Under the pieces are notes generated by a model that was not told the origin of the DNA, ran no database searches, and saw only the letters and a program-made list of their open reading frames with translations. This document shows, piece by piece, positions 46,601 to 58,462 of a stretch of DNA of 64,000 nucleotides (the stretch's first letter is position 1; each line of letters opens with the position of its first letter). The DNA is from Branchiostoma floridae (Eukaryota; Chordata; Leptocardii; Amphioxiformes; Branchiostomatidae): NCBI RefSeq assembly GCF_000003815.2, contig NC_049995.1:14792635-14856634 (forward strand), written 5' to 3'. A program made the translations under genes and the position numbers.

Positions 46601-47260
46601 ACTGGTCTTACAAGTGAGTCTATTGTTATTAGAAATAACCCTGTAGTATTATATTCTTAGGGGAGATGTTATGTAGATCGTTCCGCCGACAACGCCATTG
46701 TAAAGTTCGCGATCAAGCTCACAAGGCACCTGATCTAGATATGAGTGGTGAAGTTTATTCTTCTTCTCTGGCCACATGGTCAACTTCCGCCTGACTCCCT
46801 CCAGGAGTGCCTCTCGCCTCTCTGGATCTCCCCTCCAGACTCCTGTCTGACCTTTCCTTCTCTCTGACCCCCTCTGGGCCCTACCATTCTACATACTAGT
46901 GGGGGATTTCCACTCAACAGACAACATCTATACTACCTTCGCTAAGACTTTGTATGAAAGTTTGTATGTTTTTGAGGATGGACAGCATGGCTCGGCTTTA
47001 ATGCATTGTATTGATATTTGATGCATATGGGTCTTGATAAGACCTCGATATTGTCAGATTTTTAAACAATTTCTCCTAGCCTGCAGAATGGGAAGCGCTA
47101 CAGGGCCCGAGTGACGAGCAACTACATCTTCGGGAAGCCTCTTGCGGCCGACGTCATGAAGAAGCAGCCGGTCTTCGTGTACCGCAAGTGCTACGTGAAG
47201 TCTACCAAGACCGAAATCACCCTGGACGAGAGGGAGAAGGCGTTCTACGAGCTGGCTTAG
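43605..47260 (+). CDS. GFP-like fluorescent protein, lancelet type, tandem copy 2
   Basis: Exons: 43605-43607 (only the ATG), 43909-44001, 45384-45535, 45849-45948, 46483-46613, 47080-47260. All sizes equal those of copy 1; 219 residues and TAG. The chromophore Gly58-Tyr59-Gly60 is in the same PHLGYGYYQYLPYPDG context. Differences from copy 1 include VGGGKG for VGSGKG, STKGP for STMGP, SIEYNYSYEG for SIDYNYAYEG, STKTE for STQTE and the C-terminus ELA for EVV. The two are recent tandem duplicates, since even intron ends align. Introns 1-4 keep clear similarity, but intron 5 is largely unrelated. Intron 2 carries a LINE fragment and a telomere-type array. Nothing suggests a pseudogene. Confidence 0.95.
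44358..44547 (-). mobile_element. 5'-truncated non-LTR retrotransposon in GFP copy 2 intron 2
   Basis: On the minus strand one frame reads RRGRPCTRWRDNLQIHLGP, then RRVWNSSREGFL and a stop, followed by an (ATG)n tail. This is the typical GRP..RW.D end of a LINE reverse transcriptase. The 12-bp repeat CTATTTCGAGCA flanks it (44346-44357, 44548-44559). GFP copy 1 has the uninterrupted site near 36406. Confidence 0.9.
44549..44622. mobile_element. Foldback element in GFP copy 2 intron 2
   Basis: Arms at 44549-44568 and 44603-44622; orthologous in position to 36407-36480 in copy 1. The LINE fragment above inserted at its left arm. Confidence 0.75.
44876..45002. repeat. Interstitial telomere-type repeat (CCCTAA)n
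   Basis: It starts as CCTAA/CCTAAA variants and becomes pure CCCTAA from about 44928 to 45001 (about 12 copies). Shorter CCCTAA runs lie at about 36629-36645 (GFP copy 1, same intron) and 45219-45235. Confidence 0.95.
45003..45320. repeat. Repeat unit around the telomere-type arrays
   Basis: CTGGACCTGGTGCCGAATCG, GCCATGCCGGGACGGCCGAT and GGGCTGAGGGCGCAACAC occur twice in GFP copy 2 intron 2 (44805-45060 and 45090-45310) and once in copy 1 (36500-36730). The unit, with its CCCTAA part, was re-duplicated in copy 2. Confidence 0.7.
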
Positions 47261-47301
47261 GCAACCTGTCAGGTCATTTTCCAAGCAGATGTTGGGCAGA
47301 A

Positions 47302-47307
47302 AATAAA
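47302..47307 (+). terminator. Poly(A) signal of GFP copy 2
   Basis: AATAAA 41 bp after the stop codon. It is not within a transposon, unlike the signal behind copy 1. Confidence 0.65.
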
Positions 47308-47309
47308 CT

Positions 47310-48190
47310 CGTTTAGTCTACCTGAATACAAAACGTCTTTAGTGTAGGCCAGTATCTTCGATCCATTTTGCATCAATCAAATGTGGTACATGTTAACACA
47401 AATACCATTGCAACACTTATCAGGTATTTGCATTGGCACCTTGGTGCTTTTAGCAAGGTTTTTTTTTACCTCAGGTGCTTATAGCAATGTTTCTACCTCG
47501 TTGTCTGTGATCACTGACGATAAGAAATATATTTTACTTTGCTTTGTGCTTAACTCGTTGGTAAAGAAACCAAACCTCAGGGGTTTCTATATTGCTTCAT
47601 TTTGACGTGTTTTTTTATTGAGTAGCATGATATGGTTTTCCTTGCATTTCTTGGATTTGAAATAAAGGCCTAGGCTACAATAAACGCGTCCTGTCTTGTC
47701 TTGTAAGTTGTTCATATTTGACATGTACCGGGATACTAGTATAGTAGCGTACATTACAATACTGGTATTTCATGCCTTTTTGACCGATGTCTTTGTAAAT
47801 GCATCTTAGATATAGATTCCAAGCCAAACCAAACGTACTTTGCGTGAAGACAAGGGCGTCAGTTATAAAATGAAAATCAGAAATATGACGAAAACACGAA
47901 AATTTCCATCTCCAATCAGGGATACAACCTAGTAGCAATGGAGAACAGTAAGGAGACGAAGGTGCAGCTCTAGAATATGCCCTCTGGCGGATTCCCTGAT
48001 TACTGCAGTACACTCTTGGGCCTTCAAGTTGGCTAAATTGTTTCTTACTAGATACCCTAAGTTATTGTGGATGAATCATGATGTCATGGTTTCCTCTAGC
48101 GCCTTCCTGCGGTACTGTATCAGGACTTTCTGGTTTGAGATCTAGTATTTGGAAGTGACATGTTCGTCATTTGAGACCAGGCTGAAGTTG
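47310..48190. other. Non-coding spacer between GFP copy 2 and the satellite
   Basis: No gene, array or element recognised. AATAAAGG occurs at 47660. Confidence 0.5.
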
Positions 48191-48470
48191 GCCGCCGATT
48201 GGGCCGCCGATTCGTAGCCGCCGATTGGGCCGCCGATTCGTCATTAGACAAAACATAGCATCCGATTCAGACCCCCATTCGAAGAAACTAAAAATTCCTA
48301 ATTTCCGTTAAAAGCTTAAATAAATATCAAGCACAGCTGGATATTGTCTATTACCAACCAATATAGGCAAATATAAACATAAATTATAACAAAAAGTAGG
48401 AAATCAACGATTAAGCGCAAATTATAGGCCCAATCAGCAGCCACTGTCTTCAGCTTGGTCTAACGTTAGC
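48181..48470 (+). repeat. Satellite 'B' type unit at the left edge
   Basis: It starts GACCAGGCTGAAG with GCCGCCGATTGGGCCGCCGA in duplicate, then ATTAGACAAAACATAGCATC, CCCATTCGAAGAAAC, ATATTGTCTATTACCA. The same order of words occurs in B units elsewhere in the block. Confidence 0.75.
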
Positions 48471-48480
48471 TGCCACACTT

Positions 48481-50885
48481 CTTCTAGAGCAAACTGCTAC
48501 TTATCTAAACGTGGCCCGTGAACTTGTAAGACGAATTAAGATAGCGTATACCCTTAGGTATTCAATACAAGTGTCAAATATTACGGGCCAGATTTAATTA
48601 ATAAACTAGAGCGTAATTAACTAACACGAAATATGCAAGCAAAGGGGCGCTAAAATCGGCTTTCATACGGCTTCTAGAGCAAACTGCTACTTATCTAAAC
48701 GTGGCCCGTGAACTTTTAAGACGAATTGAGATAGCATATATCATAACGTATTCGATACAAGTGTCAAATCTTACGGGCCGGATTTAATTAATGATCTACA
48801 AGGGAATTAACCAATAGGAAATACGCAAGCAAAGGGGCGCTAAAATCGGCTTTCATACGGCTTCTAGAGCAAACTGCTACTTATCTCAACGTGGCCCGTG
48901 AACTTTTAAGACGAATTCAGATAGCGTATACCCTAACTTATTCAAAACAAGTATCAAATCTTACGGGCCAGATTTAATTAATGATCTACAAGGGAATTAA
49001 CCAATAGGAATTACGCAAGAAAAGGGGCGCTAAAATCGGCTTTCATACGGATTCTAGAGCAAACTGCTACTTATCTAAATGTGGCCCGTGAACTTTGAAG
49101 ACGAATTCAGATAGCGTATATCATAACGTATATAAAATAAGTATCAAATCTTACGGGCCGGGTTTAATTAATGATCTACAAGGGAATTAATTAATAGGAA
49201 ATGCGAAAGCAAAGTGGCGCTAAAATCGGCTTTCATACGGCTTCTAGAGCAAACTGCTACTTATCTAAACGTGGCCCGTGAATTTTTAAGATGAATTTAG
49301 ATAGCGTATACTCTAAGGTATTCAATACAAGTGTCAAATCTTACGGGCCGGATTTAATTAATGATCTACAAGGGAATTAACCAATAGGAAACACGCAAGC
49401 AAAGGGGCGCTAAAATCGGCTTTCATACGGCTTCTAGAGCAAACTGCTACTTATCTAAACGTGGCCCGTGAATTTTTAAGATGAATTTAGATAGCGTATA
49501 CTCTAAGGTACTCAAAACAAGTGTCAAATCTTACGGGCCGGATTTAATTGATGATCTACAAGGGAATTAACTAATAGGAAATACGCAAGCAAAGGGGCGC
49601 TGAAATCGGCTATTATACGGCTTCTAGAGCAAAATGCTACTTATCTAAACGTGGCCCGTGAACTTTGAAGACGAATTAAGATAGCGTATACCCCAACGTA
49701 TTCAATGCAAGTGTCAAATCTTACGGGCCGGATTTAATTAATGAACTAGACCGTAATTAACTAATAGGAAATGCACAGGCAAGGGCCGCTAAAGTCGGCT
49801 TTTATAGGACTTCTAGAGCAAACTGCTACTTATCCAAACGTGGCCCGTGAATTTTTAAGATGAATTTAGATAGCGTATACTCTAAGGTATTCAAAACAAG
49901 TGTCAAATCTTACGGGCCGGATTTAATTAATGATCTACAAGGGAATTAACCAATAGGAAATACGCAAGCAAAGGGGCGCTAAAATCGGCTTTCATACGGC
50001 TTCTAGAGCAAACTGCTACTTATCTAAACGTGGCCCGTAAACTTTGAAGACGAATTCAGATAGCGTATATCATAACGTATTCAATTCAAGTGTCAAATCT
50101 AACGGGCCGGATTTAATTAATGAACTAGACCGTAATTAACTAATAGGAAATGCACAAGCAAGGGCGCTAAAGTCGGCTTTCATACGACTTCTAGAGCAAA
50201 CTGCTACTTATCTAAACGTGGCCCGTGAATTTTTAAGATGAATTTAGATAGCGTATACTCTAAGGTACTCAATACAAGTGTCAAATCTTACGGGCCGGAT
50301 TTAATTAATGATCTACAAGGAATTAACCAATAGGAAACACGCAAGCAAAGGGGCGCTAAAATCGGCTTTCATACGGCTTCTAGAGCAAACTTCTACTTAT
50401 CTAAACGTGGCCCGTGAACTTTTAAGACGAATGTAGGCAGCGTATATCATAACGTATTCAATACAAGTGTCAACTTTTACGGGCCGGATTTAATTAATGA
50501 ACTACAAGGGAATTAACCAATAGGAAATACGCAAGCAAAGGGGCGCTGAAATCGGCTATTACACGGCTTCTAGAGCAAACTGCTACTTATGTAAACGTGG
50601 CCCGTGAACTTTTAAGACGAATTGAGATAGCGTATACCCCAACGTATTCAATACAAGTGTCAAATCTTACGGGCCGGATTTAATTAATGAACTAGGCCGT
50701 AATTAACTAATAGGAAATGCACAGGCAAGGGGCGCTAAAATCGGCTTTTATAGGACTTCTAGAGCAAACTGCTACTTATCCAAACGTGGCCCGTGAATTT
50801 TTAAGATGAATCTAGATAGCGTATACCCCAACGTATTCAATACAAGTGTTAAATCTTACTGGCCGGATTTAACTAATGAACAATA
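48481..50885 (+). repeat. Satellite array 1: 13 monomers of about 190 bp, forward
   Basis: CTTCTAGAGCAAACTGCTAC (or ATTCTAGAGC) starts monomers at 48481, 48671, 48861, 49051, 49241, 49431, 49621, 49810, 50000, 50188, 50377, 50567 and 50756, that is, periods of 188-190. Each holds AACGTGGCCCGTGAA, GATAGCGTATA, CTTACGGGCCGGATTTAATT and AGGGGCGCTAAAATCGGC. Confidence 0.97.
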
Positions 50886-51485
50886 GTTGTAGGCGACGAT
50901 CATAGGCTAGCCGCCGATTCGTTATTAGACAAAACATAGCATCCCATTCAGACGCCCATTCGAAGAAAGCAAAAAAATTCCTCATTTCGAGGAAAATCTT
51001 GAAAAAAATATCAATAGCTGCTGAATATTGTCTATTACTACCCAATATATGGTTATATAAACATAAGTAATAACAGAAAGTATTATGTCAACGATTAAAT
51101 ACAAATATCAGGCCCCATTGACGACCAAGGCTTCAGCCTGGTCTGAAATCGGAATCTGTCACTTATTTAAACGTGGCCCGTGAGTTTTTAAGGCAAATTT
51201 AGAAAGCGCATACCTTAAGGTATTCAATACAAGTGTTAAATCTTACGGGATGGATTTAATTAATGAACTATTGCTGTAGGCGACGATCCAGCCGCCGATT
51301 CAAAATTAGAGAAAACATAGCATTCTATTCAGACTCCCATTCGAAGAAACCAAACAATTCCTGCTCATTTCCTTTAAAAGCTAGAACGGATATCAAGAAC
51401 TGCTGTTTATTGTCTATTACTATACTACCCAATGTATGTATATAGAAATATAGATAATACCAGAAAGTATTATATTAACGATTAA
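50886..51485 (+). repeat. Satellite 'B' units inside the forward array
   Basis: Two B units (about 50890 and 51265) with GTAGGCGACGATC, GCCGCCGATTC, GACAAAACATAGCAT, CATTCGAAGAAA. The small open frames across B units are identical from copy to copy only because the repeat is. Confidence 0.85.
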
Positions 51486-52455
51486 AGGGCCAGATTTAAT
51501 TAATGATCTACAAGGGAATTAACCAATAGGAAACACGCAAGCAAAGGGGCGCTAAAATCGGCTTTCATACGGCTTCTAGAGCAAACTGCTACTTATCTAA
51601 ACGTGGCCCGTGAACTTTTAAGACGAATTGAGATAGCGTATATCATAACGTATTCAATTCAAGTGTCAAATCTTACGGGCCGGATTTAATTAATGAACTA
51701 GACCGTAATTAACTAATAGAAAATGCACAAGCAAGGGGCGCTAAAATCGGCTTTCATACGACTTCTAGAGCTAACTGCTACTTATCTAAACGCGGCCCGT
51801 GAATTTTTAAGATGAATTTAGATAGCGTATACCCTAAGGTATTCAATACAAGTGTCAAATCTTACGGGCCGGATTTAATTAATGATCTACAAGGGAATTA
51901 ACCAATAGGAAACACGCAAGCAAAGGGGCGCTAAAATCGGCTTTCATACGGCTTCTAGAGCAAACTTCTACTTATCTAAACGTGGCCCGTGAACTTTTAA
52001 GACGAATGTAGGCAGCGTATATCATAACGTATTCAATACAAGTGTCAAATTTTACGGGCCGGATTTAACTAATGAACTACAAGGGAATTAACTAATAGGA
52101 AATACGCAAGCAAAGGGGCGCTGAAATCGGCTATTACACGGCTTCTAGAGCAAACTGCTACTTATCTAAACGTGGCCCGTGAATTTTGAAGATGAATTTA
52201 GATAGCGTATACCCCAACGTATTCAATACAAGTGTCAAATCTTACGGGCCGGATTTAATTAATGATCTACAAGGAATTAACCAATAGGAAACACGCAAGC
52301 AAAGGGGCGCTAAAATCGGCTTTCATACGGCTTCTAGAGCAAACTTCTACTTATCTAAACGTGGCCCGTGAACTTTTAAGACGAATAAAGGCAGCGTATA
52401 TCATAACGTATTCAATACAAGTGTCAAATTTTACGGGCCGGATTTAATTAATGAA
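51486..52455 (+). repeat. Satellite array 2: about five forward monomers
   Basis: Monomer starts near 51575, 51764, 51954, 52143 and 52334. Same 190-bp unit as array 1. It stops sharply at 52455 inside GATTTAATTAATGAACTACA. Confidence 0.95.
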
Positions 52456-53930
52456 CTACAAACACTTGCAGCAGTTCCCTCGATGGTATACTACTCCCAA
52501 CACTCACTGACGACTGGGCAGTGAGACTGCATGGCATAGGGTCCTGTCCTTCAGGTCTTAGATCAAAAGCACATGTCTACTGCTGACGCAATGGTTTCCT
52601 CAGAGGCTCAGACACCACAATATTTCGGGGAGTTGGGAGTCCAATAACTTATTTTGAATGAACTGTACTACAATGAGTCTTATGATCTTTATCGCCGAAT
52701 TGATGTTGACTGAATATATATATACTAAGTAGCAAATTTCCGATCGTATTACAGGGTACAGGACTAGCTATATGTAAAGTAATGAAATATGTAACCTGAT
52801 TGACGCATTTGGTACGATCCGACTACGATCCTATTCATATTTCTATTCTAGACAGCCCTTTGTCAGGGAAGATTCGATGACATTTCAAAAACAGTAAATG
52901 TAAAACATGAATACGAATATGTATAATACAGAAACAATCATTCAACACTTAATGCATGTTTGGGAACTTTAAAAAAACATTTTGTAAAGGCTGCTAGCAA
53001 CATCTGTAGCAAGGTATTTAACGATCTACTTCCTGTTTAGCCTGATTCGCGCTTCTCAGGCCCGTCGTACATTGGAGTTTGCGTTACACAGACTACTTCC
53101 TGTTGTGCTGACCAAACAACATTGCAACACTACATATCAATATTTAGATATCTCTGTGACTCGTCTGTCCGTACAGCTCAGAACGTTAATTGAAACCTTA
53201 TAGATAATCAACTAATTTGACAAGCAACTATATAATTTCTCACTTCCTTTTAAAGTCACAATAAGAAGGAAACAAACTCACACAGGCAAGTTGGGTTTCA
53301 ATATTTTAATGATCTTCGACACGAACTAAATATTATCTAATGATAACGTAGGAAGGGCAAAATTACACACTGTAGAAGGTCCCACGGTTGGTGTGATGAA
53401 TGTTTGCTGCCCGCCATCTCGTAGAAACTAATGCCGCAACCGAGAAATCTTTGGTCTCTCTGAAACAACAGTGACAAACAACAACCTAAGTATAACATGT
53501 GTTACCGTGATCTTAACAAAATGAAGGATGATTTACAAACTTTCATTTTCAATTTAGAGTAAAACTTTGTTTCAGAAAACAAGCTATATGTGTCCCCTCG
53601 GCACCTTTCTTGGCATTCAGGCGTAAAATTTCATTACATCAGTGACATCCGGAAAGGCGCCTCATGCCTCTTCTTTCCGTTACTGGTTGTGTAGGATAAT
53701 AATGGGTTACAGATGTGGAGTGTCTCTCCCTTGACAACATGCAAACAAAGTAATGTGCGTTCCCTCGTCAAAAGCACCTTTGCCTTATGTGTTTTAGTTT
53801 TTATTGGTCCTTGTTGCCTAAAGTTTACAAGGGCCAATATCATGAAAGCCAACCGGTTCAAGGGAAAGTCAAGCTCGTTGCTTGTCAGTTAGATATCGGC
53901 CAAACTGCTTAAACCCAATTACTTTCCTCC
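52456..53930. other. Unique spacer between the inverted satellite arrays
   Basis: About 1.5 kb without monomers. No open frame of note, no recognised protein, no obvious terminal repeats. Confidence 0.7.
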
Positions 53931-56900
53931 GGTTCATTAAACAAATCCGGCCCGAAAACGTAAAAACTTGTATTAAATCCTTTAAGTTCTAAACCTCTAT
54001 TTCAAGTTCATGGAGAACGTTTGGATACCAGTAAATAAGCAGACAAGCCGCCTAACAGCCGATATTGCAGCCTATTTTGTAGCCGATTTCCGACAGACTA
54101 CACTTCGAATTCATATACTCAAATCGTTCCTCTGCGGTTCGTTAAGTAAATGCAGCCCGTAAACTTTAGTATCTTTTGTTTATAAGATAGGCCTGATATT
54201 AATATAATTCGTCTTTAAATCTCACGGGAAACGCACCGTTAGTAGCGCATAGCGGAGAAGCAAGATATAATTTCAATATGGTAATTTAGGGAAAGGAGGC
54301 GGGAAACTTCAATTTCTGCCGTCCGGTCCGTAAGTTTTGATCTTGGTATCAAGTGCATTGGGATATAACATATCTAAATTCCTCAGTTAAAAGTTCACAG
54401 GCTACGTTTAGATAAGAAGCAAATTGTTTTAAAAGCTACATGGCAGCCGTTTTTTTCGACCACTTTACTTGCCGATTCCCGGGCAAAACAGATTCAACTC
54501 AAGTAGTTCCCCGTAGTTCAATATTTCATTCCGGCCAGTAAGATTTGGTACTTGTTTTGAATACTGTAGGGCTATCTATATTCGTCTTATAAGTTCACGG
54601 GCCACGTTTAGATAAGTAGCAGATTGCTCCACAAGTCGCATGGCAGCCGGTGTTAGACCAAGCTGAAATCAGTGGCCGCCGATTGGGCCTATTATTTGTG
54701 CATACTCGTTGATATCATACTTTTTGTTATTATTTTTGTTTAATATATACATATATTGGGTGGTAATAGACAATATCCAGCAGTTCTTGAAATCCATTTA
54801 TGCTTTGGAAGGAAAATAGGAATTTTTAGTTTTTTCGAATGGGCGTCTGAATAGGATGCTATATTTTGTCTAATAACGAATCGGCGGCTGAATCGTCGCC
54901 TACAGCTATAGTTAATTATTAAAATCCCGCCCGTAAGACTAGATACTTGTATCAAATACGTTAGGGTATGCGCTTTCTAAATTCGTCTTAAAAATTCACG
55001 GGCCACGTTTAGATAAGTGACAGATTACTCTACAAGCAGTATAAGAGTGAGCAAACTAATGATTGATACCATGCTTTAGCGGAAATTAGATTTTTTAGTT
55101 TCTTCGAATGGGCGTCTGAATGGGATGCTATGTTTTGTCTAATAACGAATCGGCGGCTAGATCGTTACCTACAGCCATTGCTCATTAATTAAATCCGGCC
55201 CGTAAGATTTAACACTTGTATTGAATACCTTAGGGTATGCGTTTTCTAAATTCGTCTTAAAAATTCACGGGCCACGTTTAGATAAGTGACACATTTCAAT
55301 TTCAGACCGGGCTGAAGTGGTCGTCAATAGGGCCTAATATTTGTGGTTAATCGTTGACATAATACTTTCTATTATTACTTATGTTTATATCTGCCCATAT
55401 TGGGTAGTAATAGACAATATTCAGCAGTTATTGATATTTGTTCAAGCTTTACAACGTAATGAGGATTTTTTTGTTTTCTTCGAATGGTCGTCTGAATGGG
55501 ATGCTATGTTTTGTCTAACAACGAATCGGCGGCTAGATCGTCGCCTACAACTATTGTTCATTAGTTAAATCCGGCCCGTATGATTTGACACTTGTATTGA
55601 ATACCTTAGGGTATGGGTTTTCTAAATTCGTGTCAAAAATTCACGGGCAACGTTTAGATAAGTGACACATTTCAATTTCAGACCAGGCTGAAGTGGTCGT
55701 CAATAGGGCCTAATATTTGTGGTTAATCGTTGACATAATACTTTCTGTTATTACTTATGTTTATATATACATATATTGGGTAGTAATAGACAATATTCAG
55801 CAGCTATTGATATTTTTTTCAAGATTTTCAACGAAATGAGGATTTTTTTGCTTTCTTCGAATGGTCGTCTGAATGGGATGTCTAACAACGAATCGGCGGC
55901 TAGATCGTCGCCTACAACTATTGTTCATTAGTTAAATCCGGCCCGTAAGATTTGACACTTGTATTGAATACCTTAGGGTATACGATTTCTAGATTCATCT
56001 TAAAAATTCACGGGCCACGTTTGGATAAGTAGCAGTTTGCTCTAGAAGTCCTATAAAAGCCGATTTTAGCGCCCCTTGCCTGTGTATTTCCTATTAGTTA
56101 ATTACGGTCTAGTTCATTAATTAAATCCGGCCCGTAAGATTTGACACTTGTATTGAATACGTTGGGGTATACGCTATCTCAATTCGTCTTAAAAGTTCAC
56201 GGGCCACGTTTAGATAAGTAGAAGTTTGCTCTAGAAGCCGTATGAAAGCCGATTTTAGCGCCCCTTTGCTTGCGTGTTTCCTATTGGTTAATCCCCTTGT
56301 AGATCATTAATTAAATCCGGCCCGTAAGATTTGACACTTGAATTGAATACGTTATGATATACGCTATCTCAATTCATCTTAAAAATTCACGGGCCACGTT
56401 TAGATAAGTAGCAGTTTGCTCTAGAAGCCGTATGAAAGCCGATTTTATCGCCACTTTGCTTTCGCATTTCCTATTAATTAATTCCCTTGTAGATCATTAA
56501 TTAAACCCGGCCCGTAAGATTTGATACTTATTTTGTATACGTTATGATATACGCTATCTGAATTCGTTCACGGGCCATGTTTAGATAAGTAGCAGATTGC
56601 TCTAGAAGCCGTATGAAAGCCGATTTTAGCGCCCCTTTGCTTGCGTGTTTCCTATTGGTTAATTCCCTTGTAGATCATTAATTAAATCTGGCCCTTTAAT
56701 CGTTAATATTATACTTTCTGGTATTATCTATATTTCTATATACATACATTGGGTAGTATAGTAATAGACAATAAACAGCAGTTCTTGATATCCGTTCTAG
56801 CTTTTAAAGGAAATGAGCAGGAATTGTTTGGTTTCTTCGAATGGGAGTCTGAATAGAATGCTATGTTTTCTCTAATTTTGAATCGGCGGCTGGATCGTCG

Positions 56901-57465
56901 CCTACAGCAATAGTTCATTAATTAAATCCGTCCCGTAAGATTTAACACTTGTATTGAATACCTTAGGGTATGCGCTTTCTAAATTTGCCTTAAAAACTCA
57001 CGAGCCACGTTTAAATAAGTGACAGATTCCGATTTCAGACCAGGCTGAAGCCTTGGTCGTCAATGGGGCCTGATATTTGTGTTTAATCGTTGACATAATA
57101 CTTTCTGTTATTACTTATGTTTATATAACCATATATTGGGTACTAATAGACAACATTCAGCAGTTATTGATAGTTTTTTCAAGATTTTCAACGAAATGAG
57201 GAATTTTTTTGCTTTCTTCGAATGGGCGTCTGAATGGGATGCTATGTTTTGTCTAATAACGAATCGGCGGCTAGCCTATGATCGTCGCCTACAACTATTG
57301 TTCATTAGTTAAATCCGGCCCGTAAGATTTAACACTTGTATTGAATACCTTAGGGTATACGCTATCTAGATTCATCTTAAAAATTCACGGGCCACGCTTG
57401 GATAAGTAGCAGTTTGCTCTAGAAGTCCTATAAAAGCCGATTTAGCGCCCCTTGCCTGTGTATTT
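53931..57465 (-). repeat. Satellite array 3: reverse-oriented monomers and B units
   Basis: The same monomer reads in reverse (TTCACGGGCCACGTTTAGAT, TTGCTCTAGAAG). The first units (53931-54650) are strongly diverged; those from 56000 on are close to the array 1 consensus. B units lie near 54660-54900, 55085-55190, 55310-55560, 55680-55925, 56690-56900 and 57040-57300. Confidence 0.93.
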
Positions 57466-58462
57466 NNNNNNNNNNNNNNNNNNNNNNNNNNNNNNNNNNN
57501 NNNNNNNNNNNNNNNNNNNNNNNNNNNNNNNNNNNNNNNNNNNNNNNNNNNNNNNNNNNNNNNNNNNNNNNNNNNNNNNNNNNNNNNNNNNNNNNNNNNN
57601 NNNNNNNNNNNNNNNNNNNNNNNNNNNNNNNNNNNNNNNNNNNNNNNNNNNNNNNNNNNNNNNNNNNNNNNNNNNNNNNNNNNNNNNNNNNNNNNNNNNN
57701 NNNNNNNNNNNNNNNNNNNNNNNNNNNNNNNNNNNNNNNNNNNNNNNNNNNNNNNNNNNNNNNNNNNNNNNNNNNNNNNNNNNNNNNNNNNNNNNNNNNN
57801 NNNNNNNNNNNNNNNNNNNNNNNNNNNNNNNNNNNNNNNNNNNNNNNNNNNNNNNNNNNNNNNNNNNNNNNNNNNNNNNNNNNNNNNNNNNNNNNNNNNN
57901 NNNNNNNNNNNNNNNNNNNNNNNNNNNNNNNNNNNNNNNNNNNNNNNNNNNNNNNNNNNNNNNNNNNNNNNNNNNNNNNNNNNNNNNNNNNNNNNNNNNN
58001 NNNNNNNNNNNNNNNNNNNNNNNNNNNNNNNNNNNNNNNNNNNNNNNNNNNNNNNNNNNNNNNNNNNNNNNNNNNNNNNNNNNNNNNNNNNNNNNNNNNN
58101 NNNNNNNNNNNNNNNNNNNNNNNNNNNNNNNNNNNNNNNNNNNNNNNNNNNNNNNNNNNNNNNNNNNNNNNNNNNNNNNNNNNNNNNNNNNNNNNNNNNN
58201 NNNNNNNNNNNNNNNNNNNNNNNNNNNNNNNNNNNNNNNNNNNNNNNNNNNNNNNNNNNNNNNNNNNNNNNNNNNNNNNNNNNNNNNNNNNNNNNNNNNN
58301 NNNNNNNNNNNNNNNNNNNNNNNNNNNNNNNNNNNNNNNNNNNNNNNNNNNNNNNNNNNNNNNNNNNNNNNNNNNNNNNNNNNNNNNNNNNNNNNNNNNN
58401 NNNNNNNNNNNNNNNNNNNNNNNNNNNNNNNNNNNNNNNNNNNNNNNNNNNNNNNNNNNNNN
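57466..58462. other. Assembly gap inside the satellite
   Basis: 997 undetermined bases; satellite on both sides, same orientation. Confidence 1.

Noticed and set aside
52456..53930. A transposase or helicase gene in the satellite spacer
   Set aside because: No open frame longer than 75 codons and no catalytic motif on either strand.
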